A stretch of DNA of 64,000 nt from Halicephalobus mephisto (lineage: Eukaryota; Nematoda; Chromadorea; Rhabditida; Panagrolaimidae): positions 62,001 to 126,000 of the forward strand of contig SWDT01000187.1 of the NCBI GenBank assembly GCA_009193035.1, given 5' to 3'. Position numbers and translations under genes: made by a program. Below are positions 35,470 to 46,859 of this stretch, one piece after another. Position 1 is the first letter of the stretch. Every line of letters starts with the position of its first letter. Under the pieces are notes generated by a model, which was given only the letters and a program-made list of their open reading frames with translations, was not told where the DNA came from and made no database searches.

Positions 35470-36939
35470 ATGGTTTCTTCCACTGACGTCACCAACGACT
35501 TCACTGCAATGTCCATCTCCTCCGATACGGCGTCGTCTTTACACTTGGAAATTCGTCTCAAAAAAGGAGCGTAAGTTTTTCGATTTTGGGATTTTTGGAC
35601 TTTTTTGAAATTTTCATATATCGGTTTTCCTTCCAGATCGAAACTAGAGGTCGAGAAATACAAGGAATCAATTGTTCAATGTATTAATACTGTAGATGGA
35701 CTGTATAACTGGAGATCCTTCAATTTAGAGAAACATGAGCTGTCTGAATCCGTGGACCAGGTCCTCGTCGGGTGCCAGAATACCCCTGACGGACAGGTTG
35801 GTTTCTGACATGATTGAAATACGGACTGTCAATTTTCTAGAGGATTGAATCGGATAAGATCGATGTTCTTTCGAGTAACGTCCATGTCTACAGTGTTCGG
35901 GACGAAGACGCCATGGCCACAAGCATCTCCACCGATGGATCTGAAGAGTCCGCCATTGGTTCTCATCATTGGATTCTGCCATGCAAGGAGTTCGATGACA
36001 TTTGGGAGAATCTCGTTTTCGACGACAACATCAAAAACGAGGTTTGTTAAGTTTCAATTTCCAAATTTAAACTTAAATCTCGTTTCAGCTTTTGTCTTTC
36101 GTCTACGCCCTTCTGAAATTGTCCGACAGAGGAGCTAGTAGCAGTATTTTGTCTGTAAACAGGATGGTTCTACTCCATGGTCCTCCCGGAACCGGAAAAA
36201 CATCCCTTTGTAAGGCTTTGGCTCAACGACTCGCGATCAGGTTTTCTCAACGATACAAGCGGTCTGTTTTCATCGAAGTCAACAGCCACAGTCTCTTCTC
36301 CAAGTGGTTCAGTGAATCCGGCAAGTTGATCCACAAGCTATTCGAGCAGATCGAGGAGTGTGCCAGTGACAAAAATCAGCTTGTGTTTGTGCTGATTGAT
36401 GAAGTGGAAAGTCTGGCTTTGAACAGACAAGGAACTTGCAAAGGAAACGAGCCTTCAGATGGACTTAGATCGGTGAATGCTGTTTTGACTCAGATGGACA
36501 AAATAAGAAAGTACAAGAATGTCCTCGTTTTGACGACTTCGAACATCACCGAAGCCCTCGATGAAGCCTTCGTCGACAGAGCCGACGTCAACAGATACGT
36601 AGGTCATCCTTCTGCTTTCGCCATCTACAGTATCCTGATAACTGCGATAAAAGAACTCCAAAGAGTAAGTTATTTCTAGAGGAACAATTACGAAGCAACG
36701 GATTTTAGGTAAACCTAGTGGATTCTAGGGCTGTTTTGAATCCGGTATCTGCCCATGCTCACTTCAATTCCCACAGTAAGAAGTTACTAGATATGGCTGC
36801 CAAGTGCACCGGTTGGAGTGGAAGAACAATCAGAAAGTTGCCCGTCATTGCTTATTCGAAGTTGGCCAAAGATTTCCTTTCAATGGACGAGTTTCTGGAT
36901 CTTCTGAATTTGGTCATCATGGAGAAAAGTTCAAAGTAA
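35470..36939 (+). CDS. pch-2: PCH-2/TRIP13 AAA+ ATPase
   Basis: Exons 35470-35570, 35637-35796, 35841-36041, 36089-36664 and 36709-36939 give 422 residues, the usual family length. Walker A is GPPGTGKT (185-192), Walker B is VLIDEVES (about 255-262), sensor 1 is LTTSNI and the arginine finger lies in FVDRAD. SLCKALAQRLAIR and NSHSLFSKWFSESGKL are near-invariant TRIP13 segments. The enzyme remodels HORMA-domain proteins, acting in the meiotic crossover checkpoint and in recycling Mad2 at the spindle checkpoint. Two introns use rare donors, CAG|GTTGGT (after 35796) and GAG|GTTTGT (after 36041). The stop lies only 27 bp from the stop of the convergent acyl-CoA synthetase gene, so the mRNA 3' ends probably overlap. 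Confidence 0.95.
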
Positions 36940-36966
36940 TTTTATTTTCGATTAAACCTGTACTTT

Positions 36967-39500
36967 TTACAATTTACTTTTTAAATTTCGAGCTTTATCT
37001 CGTAAAAATCGTCGAAGAATTTTTCCAGCAGCGGATTTGGGGATTTCGTCGATGAATTCAACTCCGCCTTTGAGGTGCTTGTATGGGGCGGTCCTGGAGG
37101 CGATGAATTCTTTAACTTGGTCTTCTGTTAGATAACTTGTTTTTCGGACGACAAATGCCTTTGGGACTTCACCAGACCGGTCGTCAAGGACTCCAACAAC
37201 AGCGGCATCTGCGATGTCGGGATGACTGAGAAGGAGATCCTCGAGTTCGGCAGGGGGTACTTGATATCCTTTGACTTTTATTAATTCTTTAAGTCGATCC
37301 AAAACGTAGATAAATCTGTTTGAATCGATTTTTGCGATGTCTCCTGTATGGTACCAGCCTTGGTCGTCGATGGCTTCGGCCGTTGCCTGAGGCTTCCCTA
37401 GGTACCCCATCATGAACGTCGGGCCCCTCAGGCAAAGTTGACCGACTTCTCCCAAAGGCAAAGTTTCCCCTTTTTCGTTTATTACTTTCATTTCGTAATT
37501 TGAAAGAAGTTTTCCAACATTGTTGTTTCCTGGATCTTCTAGTGGATACGGTAACGAACAAGCCATAGAACACTCGGTCATACCGTAACCTTGATCGATT
37601 CTTTCTATGTTAGGTATGGCTTTGAAGACTTTCTGAATTATGTCTGTTCCAGCAGGAGCGGCTCCAGTCATCAGAATCCTCAACGAAGACAAATCGTACT
37701 TCTTCACCACAGGGTCGTTGGCGAGGACCACCATCGTTGGGGGTACTAAATTCAGAAGTTTGATTTTGTAGTTTTGGATACAACGACAATAAACATCTTT
37801 GTCGAAATGAGTCATTAAAATTCCTGTTTGTCCGTTGAGTACTGTAGACATGAGAATTCCAATACCGTATATGTGGTAGAACGGCAAAGACAACAACATT
37901 TTTTCTTCTTCGACGACCCAGTCCGGTCCGACGACGGGGTACACGTACTTGCGGTAGTGGTTGACGAAGATAGAGATCATCGTTGAAAAGCCCTTGTGAC
38001 TCAGCATGACGCCCTTGGGGGATCCGGTAGTCCCGCTGGAGTACGGTAGAATTAAGATGTCTCTGTTCACGTCGATGTCGACTTTGCGTTGATTCAAGTT
38101 CGGGGGGATTTTTGTGATTTCTGAATAATGAAGGACTCCAAAGGGGAGATCTAGGTCTTCTGGAGGGACGCTTCTGTCATGGACAGGAACAACTACGATA
38201 GTGCGGATCTTGGGGCAGTTTTTGACGGCCTTGAGGACCCTGTCGAGGGAGGAGTCGGCGCAGAAGATGATCTTCGACTTCGAGTCCAGGAACTGACGCT
38301 CCAGCTCATCTGAAACCTTCGTGTCAAGAACAGACCGGCTGTCCAGATTACTGTACTTCCCCCACTCCCAACAACAACTGTCCGATGGACTCCATCTTCG
38401 GAACTCCCACGGTGTCCCGAAACCCCGGAACTCCCCGGACTCCACCAAACTTGCAGTGTTTCCGAGATTCCTCGTCAGATTCCGGGGACTTCTGAGGTCG
38501 TTGGGGACTCTAGGGGCTTCCGTGGGTTCTAGAAAGCCACTAGAACCCCATCCGAGAACCAGGAGTCCTCCACTGCATTCTGCAAGAAGTCCCTCATAGG
38601 TTCCAGGAATATTCCTGAATCCTATATCAGAACCCATAACCTCCAAAAATTTCTATCAGATTCTAAAAGATTGTAAACTTTTTCTAAGATATTCAAGAAT
38701 TTCAGAATTTTCCATTAAATTTTGGAAAGTTTTAGAAACTTCCGGAAGATTCTGTGAAATTTTAGAAAATTGTGAGTTTTTATTATATCTAAGAAAATAT
38801 TTGTGAATTGGCAGCAGGAAAAAATATAAGAGGAGAAAATACTAAACCGATTGTGGTGTCCGAAAATCTTGCATGATGTTGTTATCACCATGACCTAGAT
38901 GCCTAAGCTCAATCCCAAAAGCCGATTACTGTACATAATTAGAAATTTATCTCATATCTTATATTTTTCGTCTTATATTTTTTGGCAGTAGAAAAAAAAA
39001 TTAAACCGATTACGGTATCCCGAAATCTTGCATAGTGTTATTATCACCATGACCTAGATACCTAAGTCCAATCCCAAAAGTCGATTTTTACACATAATTC
39101 AAAATTTATCTCATACCTTATATTTTTTCGTCTTATATTTTTCCTGTTTACGTTGTGGATTTTCGAACTTACAATCTGTGAACAAAGTACTGGCTCCGGA
39201 GACGGCTCCTCCTCTCAAGGTAGTTCCCACGATCAATTGCAGAAATTCCCAGCAATTTGGCAGCACCAAAGCAGCGATGTCTCCGTGACCGAATCCGGCT
39301 TTTTCGAGGAAAACCGAAATCGACAAAGTATTCAGATACATTTCTTTCCAAGTTATCGAAAATTCTGGACGTTCTCCAGAAATCATCGCTTTTTTTTCTG
39401 GATTCTTGACAGCATGACTCCAGAAGGCCTCCAGAAGCCGGTCTCCGAAGGGCTCCGTCTCCACAGGAACAGAAGACAAATCTGACTTCAGAACCGCCAT
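36967..39500 (-). CDS. Peroxisomal 4-coumarate-CoA-ligase-like acyl-CoA synthetase, paralog 1
   Basis: Two exons, 39173-39500 and 36967-38309, give 556 residues. AMP-binding motifs are [16 protein letters not shown] and WYHTGD; the C-terminal catalytic lysine lies in [10 protein letters not shown]. The last three residues are SKL, a type 1 peroxisomal targeting signal. The enzyme should activate a carboxylic acid with ATP and CoA. The intron donor T|GTAAGT and acceptor TTTCAG|AT match those of paralog 2 exactly. An open frame continues upstream of the acceptor into the intron (to 38646), but that stretch is the shared intron block, not family protein sequence. It is head-to-head with paralog 2, with ~1.26 kb between starts. 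Confidence 0.93.
38193..38646 (-). repeat. Shared GC-rich tract between the two acyl-CoA synthetase genes, copy 1
   Basis: The 3' part of intron 1 plus the first ~115 bp of exon 2 are nearly identical to 41298-41753 (opposite strand). Similarity drops sharply on the exon side after 'CGCACTATCGT'. GC content is far above that of the surrounding introns. It also contains a small inverted repeat, GGGTTCTAG ... CTAGAACCC. Confidence 0.85.
38843..39145. repeat. ~170 bp tandem duplication in paralog 1 intron
   Basis: Two copies share 'TTATCACCATGACCTAGAT' and 'ATCTTATATTTTTCGTCTTA'. Confidence 0.8.
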
Positions 39501-40757
39501 GAAAAAATAAAAGTGAAAAATCAGAGTTTTTGCGACATTTCTGAAAACGGAAAATCGGTCCTTTTTGGACTGATAACACTGGCCCCTTGAAAACCAAAGA
39601 AAACTGGTCCTTCCGAGTTCTCGATAACACACAAAATCGTAAATTTAATTCAATTATGGACAGTTAAAACCAAAAAAACAGAAATTTAAAATTTAAAAAA
39701 TTAAAACTTTTACAATTTCATTTTTTAAAAATATTTAAAAAAGATATTTTTTTCAAAATTTAATTTTATTATAAACAGTTAAAACCAAAAAAACAGAAAT
39801 TTAAAATTTAAAAAATTAAAACTTACAATTTCATTTTTTTTAAAATATTAAAAAAGATATTTTTTTCGAAAGTTAATTTTATTATAAACAGTTAAAACCA
39901 AAAAAACAGAAATTTAAAATTAAAAATAAATTTAATTTTGAAAATTTAAAGAAAATTAAAACTTTTAAAATTTCATTTTTTAAAAATATTAAAAAAGATA
40001 TTTTTTTCGAAATTTAATTTTATTAGAGATATGTGATTTTTTTGAGATTTTTCGATATTTTATACTTTACTCAAAAATAATTTTTTTGATCAACAAGTAC
40101 GAATTTTCTCGATTATGGCAGAAATTTCATCAGAGAATTGTGGTTTTTGAAGAACATGTTTTTAATTTAAAAATTTTTTAAACTTTATTCATTTAATTAT
40201 TTTTAAAAAAGTTTATTTAAATTTAAAAATTTTTTAAACTTTATTAATTTAATTATTTTTAATTTTTCAAAAGTATATTGTATAATTTTTTAAATCTATT
40301 TTGATTCATTAAAAAATTAATTTTTTTTGATCGATAAAATCCAAAATTTTCAACCATAACAAACATTCCAGTCGGGACCAATGATAATTAAAAAATTAAA
40401 AAAAATTAAAATATATTCTACAATTTTTTTGATTTTTTCTAATTTTTAAAATTTTTTATAAATTTTTGACAAATATTCTTCTCGAGACCAACGATCATTT
40501 GGATATTTTTGATTTTATTTTTGATTTTTTTTATTTTTTGAGTTTGATATCGTCGAATTTGACTGATATCTTATAATTCTTGAAAATGATCTTTTTTGGC
40601 CGTCGTGATGTGGAGTTTTTCGACAGATTGTGACAAAGTTCTGGCTTGATTGGACGGGACTACGAAAATTGTTCATCTGTGGTTGACGGGCGATAAGAGT
40701 CCGGGACTAGGTTTTGTACCCGAGTAAAACTTTATTCGTTTATTTTCGGTTTCAAAT
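39501..40757. other. Divergent promoter region of the two acyl-CoA synthetase genes
   Basis: No gene is seen. About 39660-40025 is a ~118 bp unit in three copies carrying 'CAGTTAAAACCAAAAAAACA' and 'GATATTTTTTTCRAAATTTA'. 40100-40560 is low-complexity A/T. The last 180 bp before paralog 2 is less biased and is the likeliest promoter. Confidence 0.6.
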
Positions 40758-43700
40758 ATGGTCGTTTTTAAAAGTGCTTATCCGTCTGTGGAGATCGCGA
40801 AAGAGCCCTTCGGGGACCGGCTTCTGAACGCCCTCTGGACCGGAGCCGTCAAGAATCCCACCAAAAAAGCCCTCATTAACGCCGAAAATAACACCATCGG
40901 AATCACTTATGGAGAACTGTATCTGACCAGTTTATCCGTTGCTGCTTTTCTGGAAGAACGTCATTTCGGACACGGGGACATCGCCTGTCTAGTCCTCCCA
41001 AACTGCTGGCAATGGGTCCCGATTTTCACCGGATGCAGTCTTCAAGGAGGGGCCATCAGCGGGGCCAGTGTTCTTTTCACAGATTGTAAGTTTAAAAAAT
41101 TTTTTATTTTAAAAATAAAAATAAAAATATTCAAAAATTCAAAAATTTTTAATTTTAAAAATAAAAATATTCAAAAATTTTTTATTTTAAAAATAAAAAT
41201 ATTTAAAAGTTTTTTAATTTTTAAAAATTAAGAAAATTAAAATATTTTAAAATTTGAAATTAAGTTTTGGGATTTTCGGAAATGTTTGAAAATTTTTTGG
41301 AGGTTATGGGTTCTGATATAGGATTCAGGGATGTTCCTGAAACCTATGAGGGACTTCTTGCAGAATGCAGTAGAGGACTCCTGGTTCTCGGACGGGGTTC
41401 TAGTGGCTTTCTAGAACCCACGGAAGCCCCTAGAGTCCCCAACGACCTCAGAAGTCCCCGGAATCCGACGGGGAATCTCGGGAACACTGCAGTCTGGTGG
41501 AGTCCAGGGAGTTCCGGGGGTTTCGGGACACCGTGGGATTTCCGAAGATGGAAGTCCACCGGACAGTTGTTGTCGGGAGTGGGGGAAGTACAGTAATCTG
41601 GACAGCCGGTCTGTTCCTGACACGAAGGTTTCAGATGAGCTGGAGCGTCAGTTCCTGGACTCGAAGTCGAAGATCGTCTTCTGCGCCGACTCCTCCCTCG
41701 ACAGGGTCCTCAAGGCCGTCAAAAACTGCCCCAAGATCCGCACTATCGTCGTCGTGGACACCCCCGGCTCCTCCGTTCAGTACTCTTTCGGGATTCACAG
41801 GTTCTCAGATGTCCTGAAAACTCCCCCGGCCAGAGGCGTTCCGAAAAAAGACATCGACGTCAAGAGAGACATCTTAATTCTACCGTACTCCAGTGGGACC
41901 ACTGGATCCCCTAAGGGCGTCATGATCAGTCACAAGAACTTCGGAACGATGCTGAACATCGCCACTGACCATCTGGAGAACCACGTCTTCAAGGATTACG
42001 GCTTCACACTCGAGGACGAGAACGTGATTCTGATGCTGCCTTTTTACCACATCTACGGCTTCGGAAACCTAATGCAGATCCTCTACACCGGCGGCTCCGG
42101 CATCATCATGAATCACTTCGACGCCGATGTCTTCTTCAGAAGCATCGAAAAATTCAAAGTAAGTTAATTCTGAAAATTTATAAAAAATTTTTCAAAAATT
42201 ACAAATTTTAGAAAAATTAATTTCGGAAATTTTTAAAAATCTTAAATTTTTAGAATTCTGTAGAATTTGATGAAAAATTAATTTTGGAAATTTTTTAAAA
42301 TTTTATATAGTTTTTAAAATTTTGCAAAAAATTCAAAACTTTTCAGAATTTTATGAAGGGTTTCGAAATCTTCTAGAATATCCTAAAAACTTTTTAATTA
42401 TCTTGAAAATTAAAAATTAAAGATTTTAGAAAAATTAAAAATTAAATATTTTTAGAAAAATTTAAAATTAAAGATTTTAGAAAAATTTAAAATTAAATAT
42501 TTTAGAAAAATTTAGAATTAATTTTTGGAAAATTAAAAATTAAAAGCTTTTAGGAAATTTTTTTCGAAATAATTTTAAAAATTAAATTTTTACGTTATGA
42601 TTTACAGATCAAGATGTTGTTCACGGTTCCTCCGATCCTTGTGGCTTTGGCTAAGCATCCTGCGATCGCGAAATACAACCTGAAGTCGCTCGAGGTGGTT
42701 GTTTCCGGGGCCGCCCCTGCGGGGAAGGACATCTGTGACGAAGTCCAAAAAAGACACCCTAATATCAAGCACATTCTCCAGGGATACGGTATGACGGAGA
42801 TCTCTATGGCTTCTCATTTGCCTTCGGCGAAGGACTACAAATTTGGATCCGTGGGAAAGACGGAATCTTTGACGGAAACGAAGATCGTCGATGTCGAAAC
42901 CAAGAAGGAGTTGGATGTCGGACAAAAAGGCGAAATTCTCGTCAGAGGACCTACCGTAATGCTGGGGTATCTCAACAGACCCCAAGCCACCGCCGAAACC
43001 ATCGACGACGACGGATGGCTCCACACAGGGGACATAGGGTACGTGGAGCAAGATGGGTCCTTGTTCATCGTCGACCGTCTGAAGGAGTTGATCAAAGTCA
43101 AAGGCCTCCAAGTCCCCCCTGCCGAGCTCGAGGACCTCCTTCTCAGTCATCCAGAGATCAGAGATGTCGCTGTCATAGGTGTCCCCGATCCCGCCGCAGG
43201 GGAAGTCCCTAAAGCTTTCGTCGTGAGAGCCAACGACCGCTTGACGGAAAAACAAGTTCAAGAATTCGTCAAAGGTTCGAAATTAATGTTTTTGATTTTT
43301 TTAAAAATTAAAATTTTACAAAATTTTTAATTTTTTGATTTTTTTAAAAATTAAAGTTTTACAAAATTTTTAATTTTTTTTGAAATTTTTTGATTTTTTT
43401 AAAAATTAAAATTTTACAAAAATTGGAATTTTTAATATTTTAATTTTTTTTGAAATTCCTAAAAATTAGAAATTTTTCGATTTTTTAAAAAATTAAAATT
43501 TTACAAAAATTGGAATTTTTAATATTTTAATTTTTTTTGAAATTTTTAGAATTTCTTAAAAACTTTAATTTTTTAGTTTTTTTAAATTTTATATAAATTT
43601 TTAGTTTTTTTAATTTTATATAAATTTTTAGAAATTTTTATTTTTTATATTAATTTTTAGTTTTTTTAAATTTTATATTAATTTTTAGAAATTTTTATTT

Positions 43701-43963
43701 TTTATATTAATTTTTAGTTTTTTTAATTTTATATTAATTTTATATTAATTTTTAGTTTTTTTAAATTTTATATTAATTTTTAGTTTTTTTAATTTTATAT
43801 TAATTTTTAGAAATTTTTATTTTTTATTTTTTCAGAAAAAGTGGCTCATTACAAACAACTGAAAGGAGGAGTGGAATTCATCGACGAAATCCCCAAATCA
43901 GCCGCAGGGAAAATCCTTCGTCGATTTTTGAGAGACAGAGAAGCATCAAAATCGAAATTGTGA
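40758..43963 (+). CDS. Peroxisomal 4-coumarate-CoA-ligase-like acyl-CoA synthetase, paralog 2
   Basis: Exons 40758-41085, 41635-42158, 42608-43274 and 43836-43963 give 548 residues. Motifs are [23 protein letters not shown] and [10 protein letters not shown], ending in the peroxisomal signal SKL like its inverted neighbour. Exon 1 has exactly the same length (328 bp) and phase as in paralog 1. Two further introns interrupt regions that are continuous in paralog 1, so introns were lost there or gained here. The last donor is AAAG|GTTCGA, an unusual +3 T site; EFVK joined to [12 protein letters not shown] supports it. A plus-strand frame over 41267-41596 is intron, not exon. Confidence 0.94.
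41298..41753 (+). repeat. Shared GC-rich tract between the two acyl-CoA synthetase genes, copy 2
   Basis: Counterpart of 38193-38646. It spans about 337 bp of intron 1 and about 119 bp of exon 2, and ends abruptly after 'CGCACTATCGT'. Exon 1 of the two genes is clearly more diverged than this intron. Confidence 0.85.
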
Positions 43964-45272
43964 TTTTTTAAAATTCATTAATATAAAAAATTAATTGATA
44001 TTGATTTTGTGAAATAAACGTTATCAAAAAAGTCTTTGACCCTGATTTCGGACTTGAGAAAACAGTTCAAGAGCCTCCCACTTTTGGCCTAAATTTGGGA
44101 CTATAAATAATTATTAAATTTGTAATCTGATATCAGTCAAGAGATAATCTAAACTGTGATGGGAATTTTTGGTTTTCAATAAATATAAACTTTTTTTAAA
44201 AAAACTAAATTTTTATTTTTTTCGAAAAAAATTAAAAAATTAAAATTTCCATTTTTATTTTTTTCGAAAAAATTTAAAAAATTAAATTTTCATTTTTATT
44301 TTTTTCGAAAAAATTTGAAAAATTAAAATTTCAATTTTTTATAAATTTCAAAATTTGAATTTTTACTTTTTTTAATTGCAAAAAAACTAAATTTTTATTT
44401 TCTAAGAAATTTTAAAAATTTGAATTTTTATTTTTTATAAAAAGTAATTTTTTAATTTAAATAAAATAAAAATTTAAATTAAAATAAAATAAAATTTTTT
44501 AATTTTAAATTTAAAATTGAATATTTTGGTCTTAAATAAGAGTATTTTTATTTTATTTTGGTAGATTTTTTGTCCTTGACATGAAAACTGAGATTTCGGA
44601 CAAAAATCACTTCATAAAGACTACCTGGCTTGTTTGCGAACGGTCATCGGACAAACAGTCTGTCCTTGTGCCGCTCGCTGCTGACGTGGCCTTTTTTTCC
44701 GGCTTCATCCAATCAAATCTACGATAAGTTTGGTTTTTTTTCGACACAGATTGCTCATTTTTAACGTTTAAAATAAAAAAATTAATTTTTTTCCTAAAAA
44801 GTGATAAAACTGGTTAAAAATCTTCAGGGAAAACTTTTTCTGGAAAAATTTCCCCTTATCTCTCAACCAGTTTTTCCTGAAAAATTGAGGTGTGCATGCC
44901 AGATTTGTTGTCCACACTCACGTTGTTCTGAATTTTTTTAAAAAAGTGGTAAAACTGGCCAAAAACCTCCAGGGAAAACTTTTTTCGGAAAATTTCACCC
45001 TTACTTTTCGACTGTTTTTCCACTAAAGGGTTGTTTGCCAGATTTGTCTTTCCCATTCAAATCACTTTCAATTTTTTCATCGAAAATTTGGTAAAATTGA
45101 CAGAAAAGGTCAGAGAAGACTGTGTTTGGAAAATTGTTCTCTATTCTCGACCAGATTTCCCTTCCAAATCGAAGGTTATATGCCGCGTTTGTCTTTTGTA
45201 TTCAAATCGATCCTCGCTCTGTTGTGAGTTGTCCTAAATTCTCTATTTTCTGATTTCATCCATTTTAGGGCG
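43964..45272. other. Intergenic region upstream of the ER cyclophilin
   Basis: 43990-44560 is A/T low-complexity DNA. 44560-44760 is a more balanced block with CCAAT and TGACGTGG motifs. About 44800-45230 holds three ~130 bp tandem units marked by 'CAGGGAAAACTTTT', 'GAAAATTTC' and 'GCCAGATTTGT'. No gene is supported. Confidence 0.6.
44682..44690 (+). promoter_or_regulatory. UPRE-like site TGACGTGGC upstream of ER cyclophilin
   Basis: TGACGTGG is the core of the unfolded-protein-response element bound by XBP-1/ATF6. A CCAAT box lies about 20 bp downstream. The next gene on this strand is a secretory-pathway cyclophilin, a class often induced by ER stress. The site is about 580 bp from the ATG. 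Function is inferred. Confidence 0.45.
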
Positions 45273-46041
45273 ATGGGACTTGCGATCAAATCACTTTTGC
45301 TCCTTGTGGCTTTTTCGGTGAGTTGGAAGTTTCTTTTTTGGTGTTGATATATGAATTCTTAGAAAATTTGGTTATTGTTGAATTTTAGGCCAGCTATGCT
45401 GCCGACACCGTGACCGTCACGAAGAAGGTCTTCTTTGACATTTCCATCGGCGGTACTCCTCAAGGACGAATTGTTATCGGGTTGTTCGGCGATGTGGTCC
45501 CTAAGACTACCGAGAACTTCCTCGAACTTGCCAAGGGATCTCGTGGATTCGGGTACAAAGGAAGCAAATTCCACCGGTAAGCAATTTCATATAAGAACCA
45601 CCTCATTTCCTTCGATTTCAGTGTGATCAAGGACTTCATGATCCAAGGAGGAGACTTCACTCGTGGAGACGGAACCGGAGGCAAGTTTGTTCCGTTGTTA
45701 ATTCTTATGACTTTGCTTTTCCAGGAAAGTCCATCTATGGAGACCGTTTCAAGGATGAGAACTTCGTCCTCAAGCACTACGGAGCCGGATGGCTCTCCAT
45801 GGCCAACGCTGGACCCGACACTAACGGATCTCAGTTCTTCATCACCACTGTCACCACTTCCTGGCTCGACGGACGTCACGTTGTCTTCGGAAAAGTCCTC
45901 GAAGGAATGGATGTTGTCCGCAAGATTGAACGCACCAAGACTAGACCTGGGGACCGTCCAGAACAAGACGTAGTCATCTCCGATTCTGGAGAACTTCCTG
46001 TCGATGCTCCTTTCCAAACCGAGAAGGCTGGTGTCAACTAA
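45273..46041 (+). CDS. Secretory-pathway cyclophilin (peptidyl-prolyl cis-trans isomerase, CypB type)
   Basis: Exons 45273-45317, 45389-45576, 45622-45680 and 45725-46041 give 202 residues. A signal peptide ([19 protein letters not shown]) precedes a full cyclophilin domain with catalytic [38 protein letters not shown] and [12 protein letters not shown]. It should assist proline isomerisation during folding in the ER. Intron 3 begins GCAAGT: GGAG|GCAAGT to TTCCAG|GA, a GC-AG intron needed to keep the invariant GTGGKSIYG. CATTTTAG just before the ATG is a likely trans-splice acceptor. Confidence 0.95.
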
Positions 46042-46190
46042 GTCTAACAACGGTTCTAACTGCCTTTAGTAAGGTTTTTAATATTTTTAATTATTTAACT
46101 CTTGTTCGAGCTCGAACAATAATAAAACAGGTAATTTATTGAATAATTACATAGCGGTTTTAAACCGTAAAACTCGTTACTTTGGTTACC

Positions 46191-46454
46191 ATGATCCGAA
46201 TTATCGTCCAAGAGGTAAATGAGAATGGACAACGTAATATTGCTAGAGGTAGAAAAGGAATGCATATCGGACTAAATTGGTCAATTGGAGCGTCTGCTTT
46301 GGATTACTTTCAAGACACGATTGTAATTTGTACAAGTAAAAACCCGTAAATTTGAATATTTACAAAAATTGATATCAATTTTTTGACTTGAAGCTTGAAG
46401 AAGTTTGAGATTTTGATTTTAGTCCCTAGGAGCGAAGATTCTGAAAAAAATTAA
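46191..46454 (+). CDS. Possible small gene, 58 residues, two exons
   Basis: A frame from ATG 46191 reads 48 codons of balanced composition (MIRIIVQEVNENGQRNIARG...), then meets a donor (ACAA|GTAAAA at 46336). A TTTTAG acceptor at 46422 allows in-frame joining to 46423-46454, ending IPRSEDSEKN. It lies 150 bp after the cyclophilin stop on the same strand, as expected for a downstream operon gene. I do not recognise the protein. The evidence is codon texture, splice phase and spacing only. Confidence 0.35.
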
Positions 46455-46859
46455 TTATTATAAAATAATCTTGAATGGAATCCCAAGGTACCCTATACCA
46501 CCACCAAATGCAAACATGGCACTCAAGCAAATATTGGATCACTCACGTCAATCCTGTGAAAGTGCCGTGATTAATTTTAATAATAAATTTTTATTTTATA
46601 TTTCATTTTAAAAAAAATAATAAAAAGAAGAAGGGGCAAAAGCACTCATTTTATAAAAAATAAAAGCAAGCCCGATAAAAATTATTTTTTTTTTCGATGA
46701 ATTGACCGGTAAAGAAAGCTTTGAGCTATCCAAGATTACAACAGAGATCAGATATTTTGACGGATATTTGGAATGGCAAGAGACTTACAATTGTTATGGA
46801 TAAGTATAGAAAAAGAAGTTTTTTGGCAAGAATAAAGTATTGTCACACATGAACAGATT

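Noticed and set aside
38310..38646. N-terminal extension of the acyl-CoA synthetase frame to 38646
   Set aside because: The same sequence is intron in paralog 2, and exon 1 (39173-39500) supplies the true N-terminus with matching phase.
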